From assembly GCA_902631265.1 (NCBI GenBank), contig CACOXX010000007.1, positions 1 to 41,941 on the forward strand: DNA of 41,941 nt. The letters are read 5' to 3'. The position numbers were made by a program, and so were the translations under genes. Origin of the DNA: an uncultured Pelagibacteraceae bacterium (GTDB lineage Bacteria; Pseudomonadota; Alphaproteobacteria; Pelagibacterales; Pelagibacteraceae). Below, piece by piece: positions 15,709 through 23,051 of the stretch (positions within the stretch are counted from its first letter, which is position 1; every line of letters starts with the position of its first letter). A model generated the notes under the pieces. That model worked only from the letters and a program-made list of their open reading frames with translations. It was not told the origin of the DNA and did no database searches.

Positions 15709-16385
15709 GATTTAAAATCGTCTATGAATTTTTTTCTTTGATGAGGAAAATTAATACTATTAGGTAAAAAAAGATTTGTTTGTAAATACTCGCTTATAAG
15801 ATTCAAACCGTCTATAATATCTTGATTATTTACATTATCTCCACTTTTGGAAATAAGAAAATTAGGAACTTTAATTTTTTTTAGATTTGTAGTAATAAAA
15901 AATTCATCCTTTCCGTTTGACTCTTTTTTTGCATATTTCTTTACATCTAAGTCAAAACCAATCAATCTTAGAAAATCAAGTTCCCAAAAAATATAATCTA
16001 TATACCAATCTTCTTTTTCTAGAATTGAAAATAACTTATGAACCAGCTCATAAATTGATGTATTCTCTTGATTTTCTACAGTTAGTAATTTTACTAAATT
16101 TAATGCTGCATTAATGCAATACATAGATCTTTTTTGGGAGAAAAATATTGGAGTGTTTACTTTTAAAATTTCAACTTTAAAATATCCAAAACTGTCATCA
16201 CTTTTCGAATTATAATTTAAGTGAAGCTCATTACCAATTTGTAAATAGTTTTTGATTTTTTTTGATGATGCTCCAAAAATAATACCAGAGCACTTACCAT
16301 GATTTTTAGTATAGAAATTAACAATCGTTGAATTTTCTTGAAATTTATTCTTTGATAACAAAATACCTGTATCTGTCCAATTCAT
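15705..16385 (-). CDS. recO: DNA repair protein RecO
   Basis: A 226-residue recombination mediator that, with RecR, loads RecA onto SSB-coated DNA. The N-terminal OB-fold starts MNWTDTGILLSKNKFQENSTIVNFYT and continues HGKCSGIIFGASSKK, the classical RecO beginning. A helical C-terminal part follows (YELVHKLFSILE, DYIFWELDFLRLIGFDLD). The zinc cysteines of some RecO proteins are absent. The ATG overlaps the rnc stop in ATGA. The GTPase gene era, normally between rnc and recO, is missing here. Confidence 0.9.
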   Translation of the reverse strand: MNWTDTGILLSKNKFQENSTIVNFYTKNHGKCSGIIFGASSKKIKNYLQIGNELHLNYNSKSDDSFGYFKVEILKVNTPIFFSQKRSMYCINAALNLVKLLTVENQENTSIYELVHKLFSILEKEDWYIDYIFWELDFLRLIGFDLDVKKYAKKESNGKDEFFITTNLKKIKVPNFLISKSGDNVNNQDIIDGLNLISEYLQTNLFLPNSINFPHQRKKFIDDFKS

Positions 16386-17044
16386 TTTTTAAAGGTATCC
16401 AATAATTTTAAAGCAGCTTTCTGTTCGGCTTCTTTTTTAGAGTTACCAATTCCCAAATATTTTTTTGAATTTTTTATTTTGACTGAAACTTTTATAACAG
16501 GTTTATGTCTTGGGCCTTTGTTTTCTACTACATTATAAATTGGGAGGGTTTTATACAATTTAAGAGAATATTCTTGAAGCATTGTTTTTGGATCTCTATA
16601 AATTGTTAATTTTTCATTCAGAAATCTTTTCCAGTAATTTAAAATGAATTTTTCAGTTACTTCTAATCCTTGATCTAAATACAAGGCACCAACAATTGAT
16701 TCAACTGTATCTGCTAAAATTTTATTCTCTATTTTTGAATTTTCTTTGTTGTCTCCTACTAAAACATAATCCTTTAAAGATAAATAATTAGAAATTTCAA
16801 CACATCTTTTCCTATTAACTAATGATGCCAATTTTTTATCAAGATCTCCTTCTTTATCATTTGGAAATAATTTATATAAATTCTTTGATATAATTAATCC
16901 TAATACTCTATCACCTAAAAATTCTAATTTTTCATTGTTATTAAGTGGATTATTACTTTTATGTGTTAGGCTTTGTAATAGAAGATTTTGATTTTTAAAT
17001 TTAACACCTATTATTTTTTCAAAAGAACTTATATTTTTTTTCAT
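16382..17044 (-). CDS. rnc: Ribonuclease III
   Basis: A 220-residue double-strand-specific endoribonuclease for rRNA and mRNA processing. The signature NNEKLEFLGDRVLG contains the metal ligands E41 and D45; ADTVESIVGALYLDQG carries the second acidic pair. The C-terminal dsRNA-binding domain ends in ISVKIKNSKKYLGIGNSKKEAEQKAALKLL-type sequence. The start overlaps the lepB stop in TAATG and the stop overlaps recO in ATGA, so translation of lepB-rnc-recO is probably coupled. Confidence 0.96.
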   Translation of the reverse strand: MKKNISSFEKIIGVKFKNQNLLLQSLTHKSNNPLNNNEKLEFLGDRVLGLIISKNLYKLFPNDKEGDLDKKLASLVNRKRCVEISNYLSLKDYVLVGDNKENSKIENKILADTVESIVGALYLDQGLEVTEKFILNYWKRFLNEKLTIYRDPKTMLQEYSLKLYKTLPIYNVVENKGPRHKPVIKVSVKIKNSKKYLGIGNSKKEAEQKAALKLLDTFKK

Positions 17045-17769
17045 TATCTAATTTTTTTAAACAATCTGTCTAATCTAAAACTTTTATTCCATTTCCAAAA
17101 CTCAATAAATCTTCCTATTTTTTTGTCTGTTGAAAAAAAAATAAATCTAGCCTTACCAACAATATTATCGCGGTGTACATAGCCAACACTTGTTAAAAAT
17201 CGACTATCCTTTGAACAATCTCTATTGTCTCCTAAAAAAAAATAATGATTATCAGGTACAACAAATTCATCTGAATTTTGGTACGATCCAAAATTATTAT
17301 AAGCAGTTAAATATTTTTTATTTTCTATTTTTTCTTCAAAAAGATTTGTTTCTAAAACTTCACCACCACAATATATTTCATTTTCTAACTTTACTTTTGA
17401 TTTAAGGATTTCAACATCATTAAGATATAGATTACCGTCTATAAATTGGATCTTGTCTCCTGGTCCACCTATAAGTCTTTTAATATAATCGGTTCTGTTA
17501 TCCGCGGGAGTTTTGAATACAATAATGTCTCCTCTTTCTGGTTCATCAAAAAAAATACGTTTTTTAATAGGTCCTAAACTAAAAGGAAACGAATGCTTGC
17601 TATATCCATAAGTATATTTAGTTACAAAAATTCTATCTCCTACCAACAAAGTAGGCTCCATTGATGATGACGGAATATAAAAAGGTTGAATGAATAAAGA
17701 CCTAATTACAATAGCAATTATTAAAGCATAAAAAATAGTTTTGATATTATCTAAAATTTTTTGTTTCAT
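17044..17769 (-). CDS. lepB: Signal peptidase I
   Basis: A 241-residue membrane serine protease that removes signal peptides at the inner membrane. One N-terminal membrane segment (about residues 9-27) is followed by FYIPSSSMEPTLLVGD with catalytic S36, then DYIKRLIGGPGD with catalytic K97, and near the C-terminus FFLGDNRDCSKDSR. A single N-terminal anchor, rather than two as in E. coli, is normal for alphaproteobacteria. It overlaps acpS by four bases and rnc by one base. Confidence 0.96.
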   Translation of the reverse strand: MKQKILDNIKTIFYALIIAIVIRSLFIQPFYIPSSSMEPTLLVGDRIFVTKYTYGYSKHSFPFSLGPIKKRIFFDEPERGDIIVFKTPADNRTDYIKRLIGGPGDKIQFIDGNLYLNDVEILKSKVKLENEIYCGGEVLETNLFEEKIENKKYLTAYNNFGSYQNSDEFVVPDNHYFFLGDNRDCSKDSRFLTSVGYVHRDNIVGKARFIFFSTDKKIGRFIEFWKWNKSFRLDRLFKKIR

Positions 17770-18161
17770 TTAATCTTTTGAGTTATAACGTATGCAACTG
17801 AATATTCTCTTTCATCTGATAATGACAGAAAAATTTTAACTTTTTTCAATTTAAGTTTTCTTTTTAATATATCTTTTAACTTATTGCTTAAAGTAAGGTG
17901 GGGTTTACCACTTCTTTTTTTTGATACATTTATATCTTTAAAATTAATATTATGAGCAAAACCAGTACCAAGAGATTTTACAAAAGCTTCCTTGGCAGCG
18001 AATCTTTTTGAAAAAAACAAAACTTTCTGATTAATTTTTTTTGAGTCTTTAATTTCACTAGATGTGAATATTCTATTAATAAATTTTTTGTTTTTGATAA
18101 GTTTTTTTATACGACTATTTTTAACAATGTCTGTCCCTACACCAAAAATATTTAAAGTCAT
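17766..18161 (-). CDS. acpS: Holo-[acyl-carrier-protein] synthase
   Basis: A 131-residue phosphopantetheinyl transferase that converts apo-ACP to holo-ACP using CoA. FGVGTDIVKNSRI supplies the metal-binding aspartate, and FAAKEAFVKSLGTG is the conserved CoA/Mg helix; SLSDEREYSVAYVI forms the C-terminal strand. It overlaps pdxJ by four bases (ATGA) and lepB by four bases. The pdxJ-acpS-lepB-rnc order is classical in alphaproteobacteria. Confidence 0.95.
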   Translation of the reverse strand: MTLNIFGVGTDIVKNSRIKKLIKNKKFINRIFTSSEIKDSKKINQKVLFFSKRFAAKEAFVKSLGTGFAHNINFKDINVSKKRSGKPHLTLSNKLKDILKRKLKLKKVKIFLSLSDEREYSVAYVITQKIK

Positions 18162-18871
18162 CTCACGATCTTTTTGAATTCTTTAATAATACTGGGCATA
18201 CCAGACTCCAAACTTTCACCTATGATAAAGTGACCAATATTAAATTCTTTTATGTATGGAATTTTTCTCAAAATTTTTGTTGTTTTGTAATCTAAGCCGT
18301 GTCCTGCATGTACTTCAATGTCATAATCAAATGCTAATTTACTTGCATCTTTAATTCTCTTTAGTTCATTTGAAAATTTTGCACCTTTTTTAACTAAAAT
18401 TGATATTTTTCCTGTGTGCAGTTCAACGCATTTCGTTCCTATTTTTTTCGAGATCTCAATATTTTGTTTTGAAGGGTCTATAAATAAACTTGTTCTAATT
18501 TTAGCTTTATTAAGTCTGGATATAATTTTTTTTAAATTATGAAAATTTTTTTTTAAATCTATTCCCCCTTCTGTGGTAATTTCTTTTCTTTTTTCTGGTA
18601 CTATACAAACATAATTAGGCATGTTTCTAAGAGCAATTTTTAACATTTTGTTATTACATGCCATCTCTAAGTTTATTTTAATTTTTTTTTTACAAAGTTT
18701 TTTTAAATCTAAATCTTTAATATGTCTTCTGTCTTCTCTAAGATGAACTGTTATAGAGTCAGCTCCAGAATTAATTGCAATATCTGCAAACTTTAAAATA
18801 TTTGGATGATCTTCCCCTCTAGCATTTCTTAATGTAGCCACATGATCAATGTTAACACCAAGTTTAGACAT
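18158..18871 (-). CDS. pdxJ: Pyridoxine 5'-phosphate synthase
   Basis: A 237-residue TIM-barrel enzyme closing the pyridine ring of vitamin B6 from 1-deoxyxylulose-5-P and 3-amino-2-oxopropyl phosphate. Signatures are the N-terminal LGVNIDHVATLRNARG, SITVHLREDRRHI, NLEMACNNKML, CIVPEKRKEITTEGG, VELHTGKI and the C-terminal EFNIGHFIIGES. PLP is used by GlyA and MetY in this window. The ATG overlaps the pyrE stop in TAATG at 18869-18873. Confidence 0.96.
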   Translation of the reverse strand: MSKLGVNIDHVATLRNARGEDHPNILKFADIAINSGADSITVHLREDRRHIKDLDLKKLCKKKIKINLEMACNNKMLKIALRNMPNYVCIVPEKRKEITTEGGIDLKKNFHNLKKIISRLNKAKIRTSLFIDPSKQNIEISKKIGTKCVELHTGKISILVKKGAKFSNELKRIKDASKLAFDYDIEVHAGHGLDYKTTKILRKIPYIKEFNIGHFIIGESLESGMPSIIKEFKKIVR

Positions 18872-19452
18872 TATCTTAGATATCTGCTTCCTGGTTTTGT
18901 AATTTGAATATTCTTCAAAGGAGTTGGTAATTTATTTCTCTTATAAACAGGAATATCTAATCTTACTTGAGATATAATTTTTTTGGACATTTTTAATTTT
19001 TTCGACCTGTCTATTAAGCAAGCAATTCCAACAAACTTTCCACCAAATTTTTTTATGAGTCTTACACACTCCAATGAAGATTTTCCTGTAGTGATTACGT
19101 CCTCTACTATTAATACTTTTGCTTTTTTTTTAATATTAAAACCTCTTCTTAGTTTAAATTTTTTATCTACTCTTTCACAAAAAATAGTCTCTTTTTTTAA
19201 TAATCTTCCTACCTCATAACCAATAATTACACCTCCCATTGCTGGAGATAGAATAATATCAAAACTTTTAATATTTCTTTTAATTTTTGTTGCCAAGGAA
19301 CTTATAAATTTTTTAGCTTGAGTTGGTTTGCTTAAAAGCTTAGCACATTGAACATATTGGGGTGAATGTAGACCAGATGAAAGTACGAAGTGTCCCTCTA
19401 AAAGAGCGTCAGTTTTTCTTAAAACTGCCAAAGAATTTTTTAAAGAAAGCAT
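18871..19452 (-). CDS. pyrE: Orotate phosphoribosyltransferase
   Basis: A 193-residue enzyme joining orotate to PRPP to make OMP in pyrimidine synthesis. LLEGHFVLSSGLHSPQYVQC is the alphaproteobacterial N-terminal signature, and VLIVEDVITTGKSSLECV is the PRPP-binding loop. ATG 19452 is chosen because it places LAVLRKTDALLEGHF at the normal distance from the start; it forces a 44-base overlap with the end of the RelA/SpoT gene. A shorter TTG start at 19431 would still overlap. It joins pyrB and the pseudo-dihydroorotase at 39-41 kb as a pyrimidine gene. Confidence 0.94.
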   Translation of the reverse strand: MLSLKNSLAVLRKTDALLEGHFVLSSGLHSPQYVQCAKLLSKPTQAKKFISSLATKIKRNIKSFDIILSPAMGGVIIGYEVGRLLKKETIFCERVDKKFKLRRGFNIKKKAKVLIVEDVITTGKSSLECVRLIKKFGGKFVGIACLIDRSKKLKMSKKIISQVRLDIPVYKRNKLPTPLKNIQITKPGSRYLR

Positions 19453-21151
19453 ATTTTTTGTTTTTGTGTCTAATAATTTTAAATTTATACTCTCTTTGTT
19501 TTAACTCACTTATTAATTTTGTAAAGTTTTTGAGATCAGAAATAATTAGATTAAATCTAAAATTAATAGAGGTTTTAGTTTTTTCTACCATTTCAACACT
19601 AGAAATGTTTACATGATTTTCTCCAATCATAGTTGTCACTGTTCCGAGAACACCTGGTTTATCAGGTAACGAGATCCAAAGAGTAGTATTATATATTTTG
19701 TCAGTTGGTTTAGAATTTTCTCTATATTGCCAATATCTCCTAATTGCGGCTCTCGCTTTACCTGTTTTAGCTGAGCTTAACCAATGTAAAGATGGTGACT
19801 CTTTCTTTGATGTTATAATCTTAACCACATCACCATTTCTTAGGATACTTTGTAAATGACTGTCTTTACCATTTATTTCTGATCCAATAGCAGTATCTCC
19901 AACTTGTGTATGTACTGCGTACGCAAAATCTATTGGAGTAGCATCTTTTGGAAGTTTGATAACAGATCCCTTTGGTGTAAAACAAAACACATTTTCTTGA
20001 AACATCTGAAGTTTAGTATATTCATAAAAGTCCTCTGGATTTTCATTTCTCTCAATTATTTCAACTAGATCTTTCAACCAATCGTATTCTTTCCAAGTTA
20101 AAGAATTGAATTTTTCAGAAGATTTATATTTCCAATGAGAAGCAATTCCTCTCTGAGCGTATTCGTGCATCTGCATTGTTCTTAATTGAATTTCAATAGG
20201 TCTTTTGTTTGGACCAATTATGGCGGTATGTAATGATTGATATTTGTTTATTTTAGGAGATGAAATATAATCTTTAAATCTTCCCGGTATACAATTCCAC
20301 TTTTTGTGGAACACGCCCAAAGTCTTATAGCAATCTGATACATCGTCAACAATTACCCTAAATCCGATAATATCTGTGATTTGCTCTAGCGAAGTTCTTT
20401 TTTTTTGAATCTTTCTCCAAATAGAAAAAGGTGTTTTCTCTCTACCAAATATTTTAACATTTAATCCCTCTGCTTTTAAAATTTTTTGAAACTCCTCAGA
20501 AATCAAATTAAAATTTGAAATATTATTTTCTTTTATTTCATTAAGTCTTTCTTTAACGAGATTTCTTGCTTCAGGATTTAAAACTTCAAAAGAAAGATCT
20601 TCCAACTCATCTCTAATTCTATTCATGCCCATTCTGTCTGCTAATGGAGCATATATTTCCATCGTTTCTTTGGCTTTTCTAATTTGTTTTTCTTTTAATT
20701 TTACAAATTTAATTGTTCTCATGTTATGAAGTCTGTCAGCTAATTTTACAAGAAGAACTCTTATGTCTTTGGAGGTTGCTATGATTAATTTTCTAAAATT
20801 TTCAGCTTTAGAATCCTGTGCTGCTTGATTTTCAAATGCAGAAATTTTTGTGACACCTTCCACTAAATCAGCAACTTCTTGACCAAATTCTTCCTTGATT
20901 GTTTTATAAGTAGCTCTAGTATCTTCAATCGTATCGTGTAATAATCCAGTTGCAATAGTTGCGCTATCAAGTTTTAGATCTGAAAGAATATTTGCTACAG
21001 CTATTGGGTGAATAATATATGGCACACCTTCATCCCTTTTTTGTTTCTTGTGAGCCTCAAGAGCAAAATTATAAGCTTTAGTTAAAGTTGTCGGGTTTAA
21101 AAACTTATTATATTCCCTTACCTTATTTATTAATTCTTCAGATTTAAGCAT
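19409..21151 (-). CDS. spoT: RelA/SpoT-type (p)ppGpp synthetase/hydrolase lacking the helical/zinc-finger region
   Basis: A 580-residue stringent-response enzyme; bifunctional relatives are usually 700-780. The HD hydrolase is intact (IIHPIAVANIL, LLHDTIEDT with H72 D73, LADRLHNMRT). The synthetase is intact (IIGFRVIVDD, GRFKDYISSPK, YQSLHT, E320 in IEIQLRT). TGS is at about 388-447 and ACT at about 490-561 (LPDKPGVLGTVTTMIGENHVN). Between TGS and ACT only about 40 residues remain, so the helical domain and the Cys-containing zinc-finger/RIS domain are absent. The C-terminus is strongly basic. It overlaps folK by 8 bases and pyrE by 44. rpoZ, often the upstream neighbour, is missing. Confidence 0.93.
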   Translation of the reverse strand: MLKSEELINKVREYNKFLNPTTLTKAYNFALEAHKKQKRDEGVPYIIHPIAVANILSDLKLDSATIATGLLHDTIEDTRATYKTIKEEFGQEVADLVEGVTKISAFENQAAQDSKAENFRKLIIATSKDIRVLLVKLADRLHNMRTIKFVKLKEKQIRKAKETMEIYAPLADRMGMNRIRDELEDLSFEVLNPEARNLVKERLNEIKENNISNFNLISEEFQKILKAEGLNVKIFGREKTPFSIWRKIQKKRTSLEQITDIIGFRVIVDDVSDCYKTLGVFHKKWNCIPGRFKDYISSPKINKYQSLHTAIIGPNKRPIEIQLRTMQMHEYAQRGIASHWKYKSSEKFNSLTWKEYDWLKDLVEIIERNENPEDFYEYTKLQMFQENVFCFTPKGSVIKLPKDATPIDFAYAVHTQVGDTAIGSEINGKDSHLQSILRNGDVVKIITSKKESPSLHWLSSAKTGKARAAIRRYWQYRENSKPTDKIYNTTLWISLPDKPGVLGTVTTMIGENHVNISSVEMVEKTKTSINFRFNLIISDLKNFTKLISELKQREYKFKIIRHKNKKYAFFKKFFGSFKKN

Positions 21152-21695
21152 ATTTAATTATACCATTACTTTGATAAATCTTTATATCACTAATTGATTT
21201 GGAGTTTAACTTTTTTATTAAAATATCTATTTTTTGCTTATTTTTCGGATGTATCCAGTTTTTTTTTATTTCATATAATGGAATTAAAGTAAAATTTCTT
21301 TGATGCATTCTTGGGTGTGGAGTAATAATTTTTTCTCCTTTATGAATTATACTTTTACAAGTATTGTTGAAATCGATAATATCAATATCGCAAGTTCGTG
21401 GTGCGTTTTTTACACTTTTTTTTCTTCCTAATAATTTTTCAATTTTTTTAATTTTTTCAAACAAATCAATAATTGTTAAATCTGTTTTACATTCAATAAT
21501 GAGGTTTAAAAATTTTGGATTAGATTGGTTTGGCCACGATGGTGTTTCATAAAGTTTTGAGACTTTAAGAAAGTAACAAAAATCTGATAAATGAAACTTA
21601 GTTTTTTCAATATTATCAGCTCTATTTCCCAAATTTGAACCTAGTGCCAGTATGATGGTATTATGACGATCTTCTAAAATATCTTGCTTTATCAC
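21144..21695 (-). CDS. folK: 2-amino-4-hydroxy-6-hydroxymethyldihydropteridine pyrophosphokinase
   Basis: HPPK of folate synthesis, about 183 residues from GTG 21695. [15 protein letters not shown] is the N-terminal signature, [19 protein letters not shown] the substrate loop, and [10 protein letters not shown] and [17 protein letters not shown] the metal and ATP sites. No ATG lies near the expected beginning; GTG 21695 leaves 15 extra residues before IILALGSN and overlaps smpB by 35 bases. Rare ATT or ATC starts cannot be ruled out. An open frame continues further upstream inside smpB but encodes nothing HPPK-like. It stands where rpoZ is common in related operons. Confidence 0.88.
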   Translation of the reverse strand: MIKQDILEDRHNTIILALGSNLGNRADNIEKTKFHLSDFCYFLKVSKLYETPSWPNQSNPKFLNLIIECKTDLTIIDLFEKIKKIEKLLGRKKSVKNAPRTCDIDIIDFNNTCKSIIHKGEKIITPHPRMHQRNFTLIPLYEIKKNWIHPKNKQKIDILIKKLNSKSISDIKIYQSNGIIKYA

Positions 21696-22128
21696 GGTTC
21701 CAGTCCCTTGTTTTTTTTGTTTGTCGTTTATCAAATCTTTTTTTACCTTTTGCGACGGCAATCTCCAACTTTGCTCTCCCTTTTTTAAAATACATTTTAA
21801 GAGGTATAAGTGACAATCCATCTCTATTAACTTTACCAATTAATTTTTTTATCTCTCTTTTATTTAATAACAGCTTTCTCTCTTCTCTAGGATTATGGTT
21901 AGTAAAACTTGCCTCTTTATAAATTGGTATGTGTGAATTTACTAAAAAAAACTCACCATCTTTTTCAATAGCATATGATTCTGCTATATTTACTTTTCCT
22001 GCTCTTACAGACTTAATCTCAGATCCTTTTAATACAATTCCTGCCTCTAAAATTTCTTGGAAAAAAAAATTAAAAGATGCTTTTCTATTTAAACAAATTA
22101 TTTTGTGTCCAGGTTCTTTTTTTACCAT
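21661..22128 (-). CDS. smpB: SsrA-binding protein SmpB
   Basis: A 155-residue partner of tmRNA in rescue of stalled ribosomes. The OB-fold core reads [48 protein letters not shown] and [16 protein letters not shown]. The C-terminal tail [20 protein letters not shown] is the helix that enters the mRNA channel. The length is normal. The ATG lies one base after the dapA stop, and the last 35 bases overlap the inferred folK start. The tmRNA gene itself is not in the window. Confidence 0.96.
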   Translation of the reverse strand: MVKKEPGHKIICLNRKASFNFFFQEILEAGIVLKGSEIKSVRAGKVNIAESYAIEKDGEFFLVNSHIPIYKEASFTNHNPREERKLLLNKREIKKLIGKVNRDGLSLIPLKMYFKKGRAKLEIAVAKGKKRFDKRQTKKTRDWNRDKARYFRRSS

Positions 22129-22129
22129 G

Positions 22130-23011
22130 CTACAATAATTTTGCAGACAATAATGCTTCTTTTACTTTTTCCTTAGTGGATTCTTGTATTTTAACTAATG
22201 GCAGTCTAACATCATCACTGCACAGACCTAAAAGTTTAGCTGCATATTTTGCAGGTGCTGGATTGCTTTCAATAAATAGAGCTTTATGAAGTGGTTGAAG
22301 CAAAGTATCAATTCTTTCAGCCTCTTTAATTTCATTATCAGAATTTGATTTTGAAAATTTTTGAAAATCAGAACATAGCTTAGGTGCTATATTTGCTGTA
22401 ACTGAAATTATACCAACCCCTCCTCTTTTATTAAATTCAAAAGCAAGACCATCTTCACCAGTTAGCTGAATAAAATCAGGACCCAATTTTTTTAAAGTTT
22501 GATCAAGTCTATTTAGGTCTCCTGTCGCATCTTTTACACCTGCGATATTTTTAAGTTCATAAAGTCTTGCCATTGTATCGACTGACATATCAATAACGCA
22601 GCGACTTGGAATATTATAAATAATAATTGGCAAGCTTGTATTATCATTAATTGATTTATAGTGTTGATATAAACCTTCTTGTGTTGGTTTGTTGTAATAT
22701 GGAGTAACTACAAGTACGCCATCAGCTCCTGCCTTTTCTGCATGCTTAGTTAGCGCGACAGCTTCAGTTGTAGAATTTGATCCAGTGCCTGCAATTACCG
22801 GAATTTTGCCTTTTGCTTCTTTAATACAAAGCTCAATGACTTTTTCATGCTCCTCATGGCTCAATGTGGGCGATTCACCAGTTGTTCCTGCAGGAACTAA
22901 ACCATTTGTGCCATTTTCAATATGAAAATTTATTAGTTTGATATAACAATCTTCGTCTAATTTATTATTCTTAAACGGAGTTAATAACGCAACATTTGAT
23001 CCTTTAAACAT
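22130..23011 (-). CDS. dapA: 4-hydroxy-tetrahydrodipicolinate synthase
   Basis: A 293-residue TIM-barrel aldolase condensing pyruvate with aspartate semialdehyde in lysine and diaminopimelate synthesis. The site is complete: [11 protein letters not shown] (T43, T44), IIYNIPSRC (Y132, R137) and [11 protein letters not shown] (Schiff-base K160). It is the first gene of a ten-gene minus-strand unit and is divergent from the lytic transglycosylase gene, a common alphaproteobacterial arrangement joining precursor synthesis and turnover of peptidoglycan. Confidence 0.96.
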   Translation of the reverse strand: MFKGSNVALLTPFKNNKLDEDCYIKLINFHIENGTNGLVPAGTTGESPTLSHEEHEKVIELCIKEAKGKIPVIAGTGSNSTTEAVALTKHAEKAGADGVLVVTPYYNKPTQEGLYQHYKSINDNTSLPIIIYNIPSRCVIDMSVDTMARLYELKNIAGVKDATGDLNRLDQTLKKLGPDFIQLTGEDGLAFEFNKRGGVGIISVTANIAPKLCSDFQKFSKSNSDNEIKEAERIDTLLQPLHKALFIESNPAPAKYAAKLLGLCSDDVRLPLVKIQESTKEKVKEALLSAKLL

Positions 23012-23051
23012 ATAACTTTATAACATAGATTATCGATTCATTTACAAAAAT
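23012..23051. promoter_or_regulatory. Divergent intergenic region dapA / lytic transglycosylase
   Basis: Only 40 bases separate two divergent starts, too little for two full non-overlapping promoters, so promoter elements probably overlap or extend into coding sequence. No clear motif was recognised. Confidence 0.3.
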
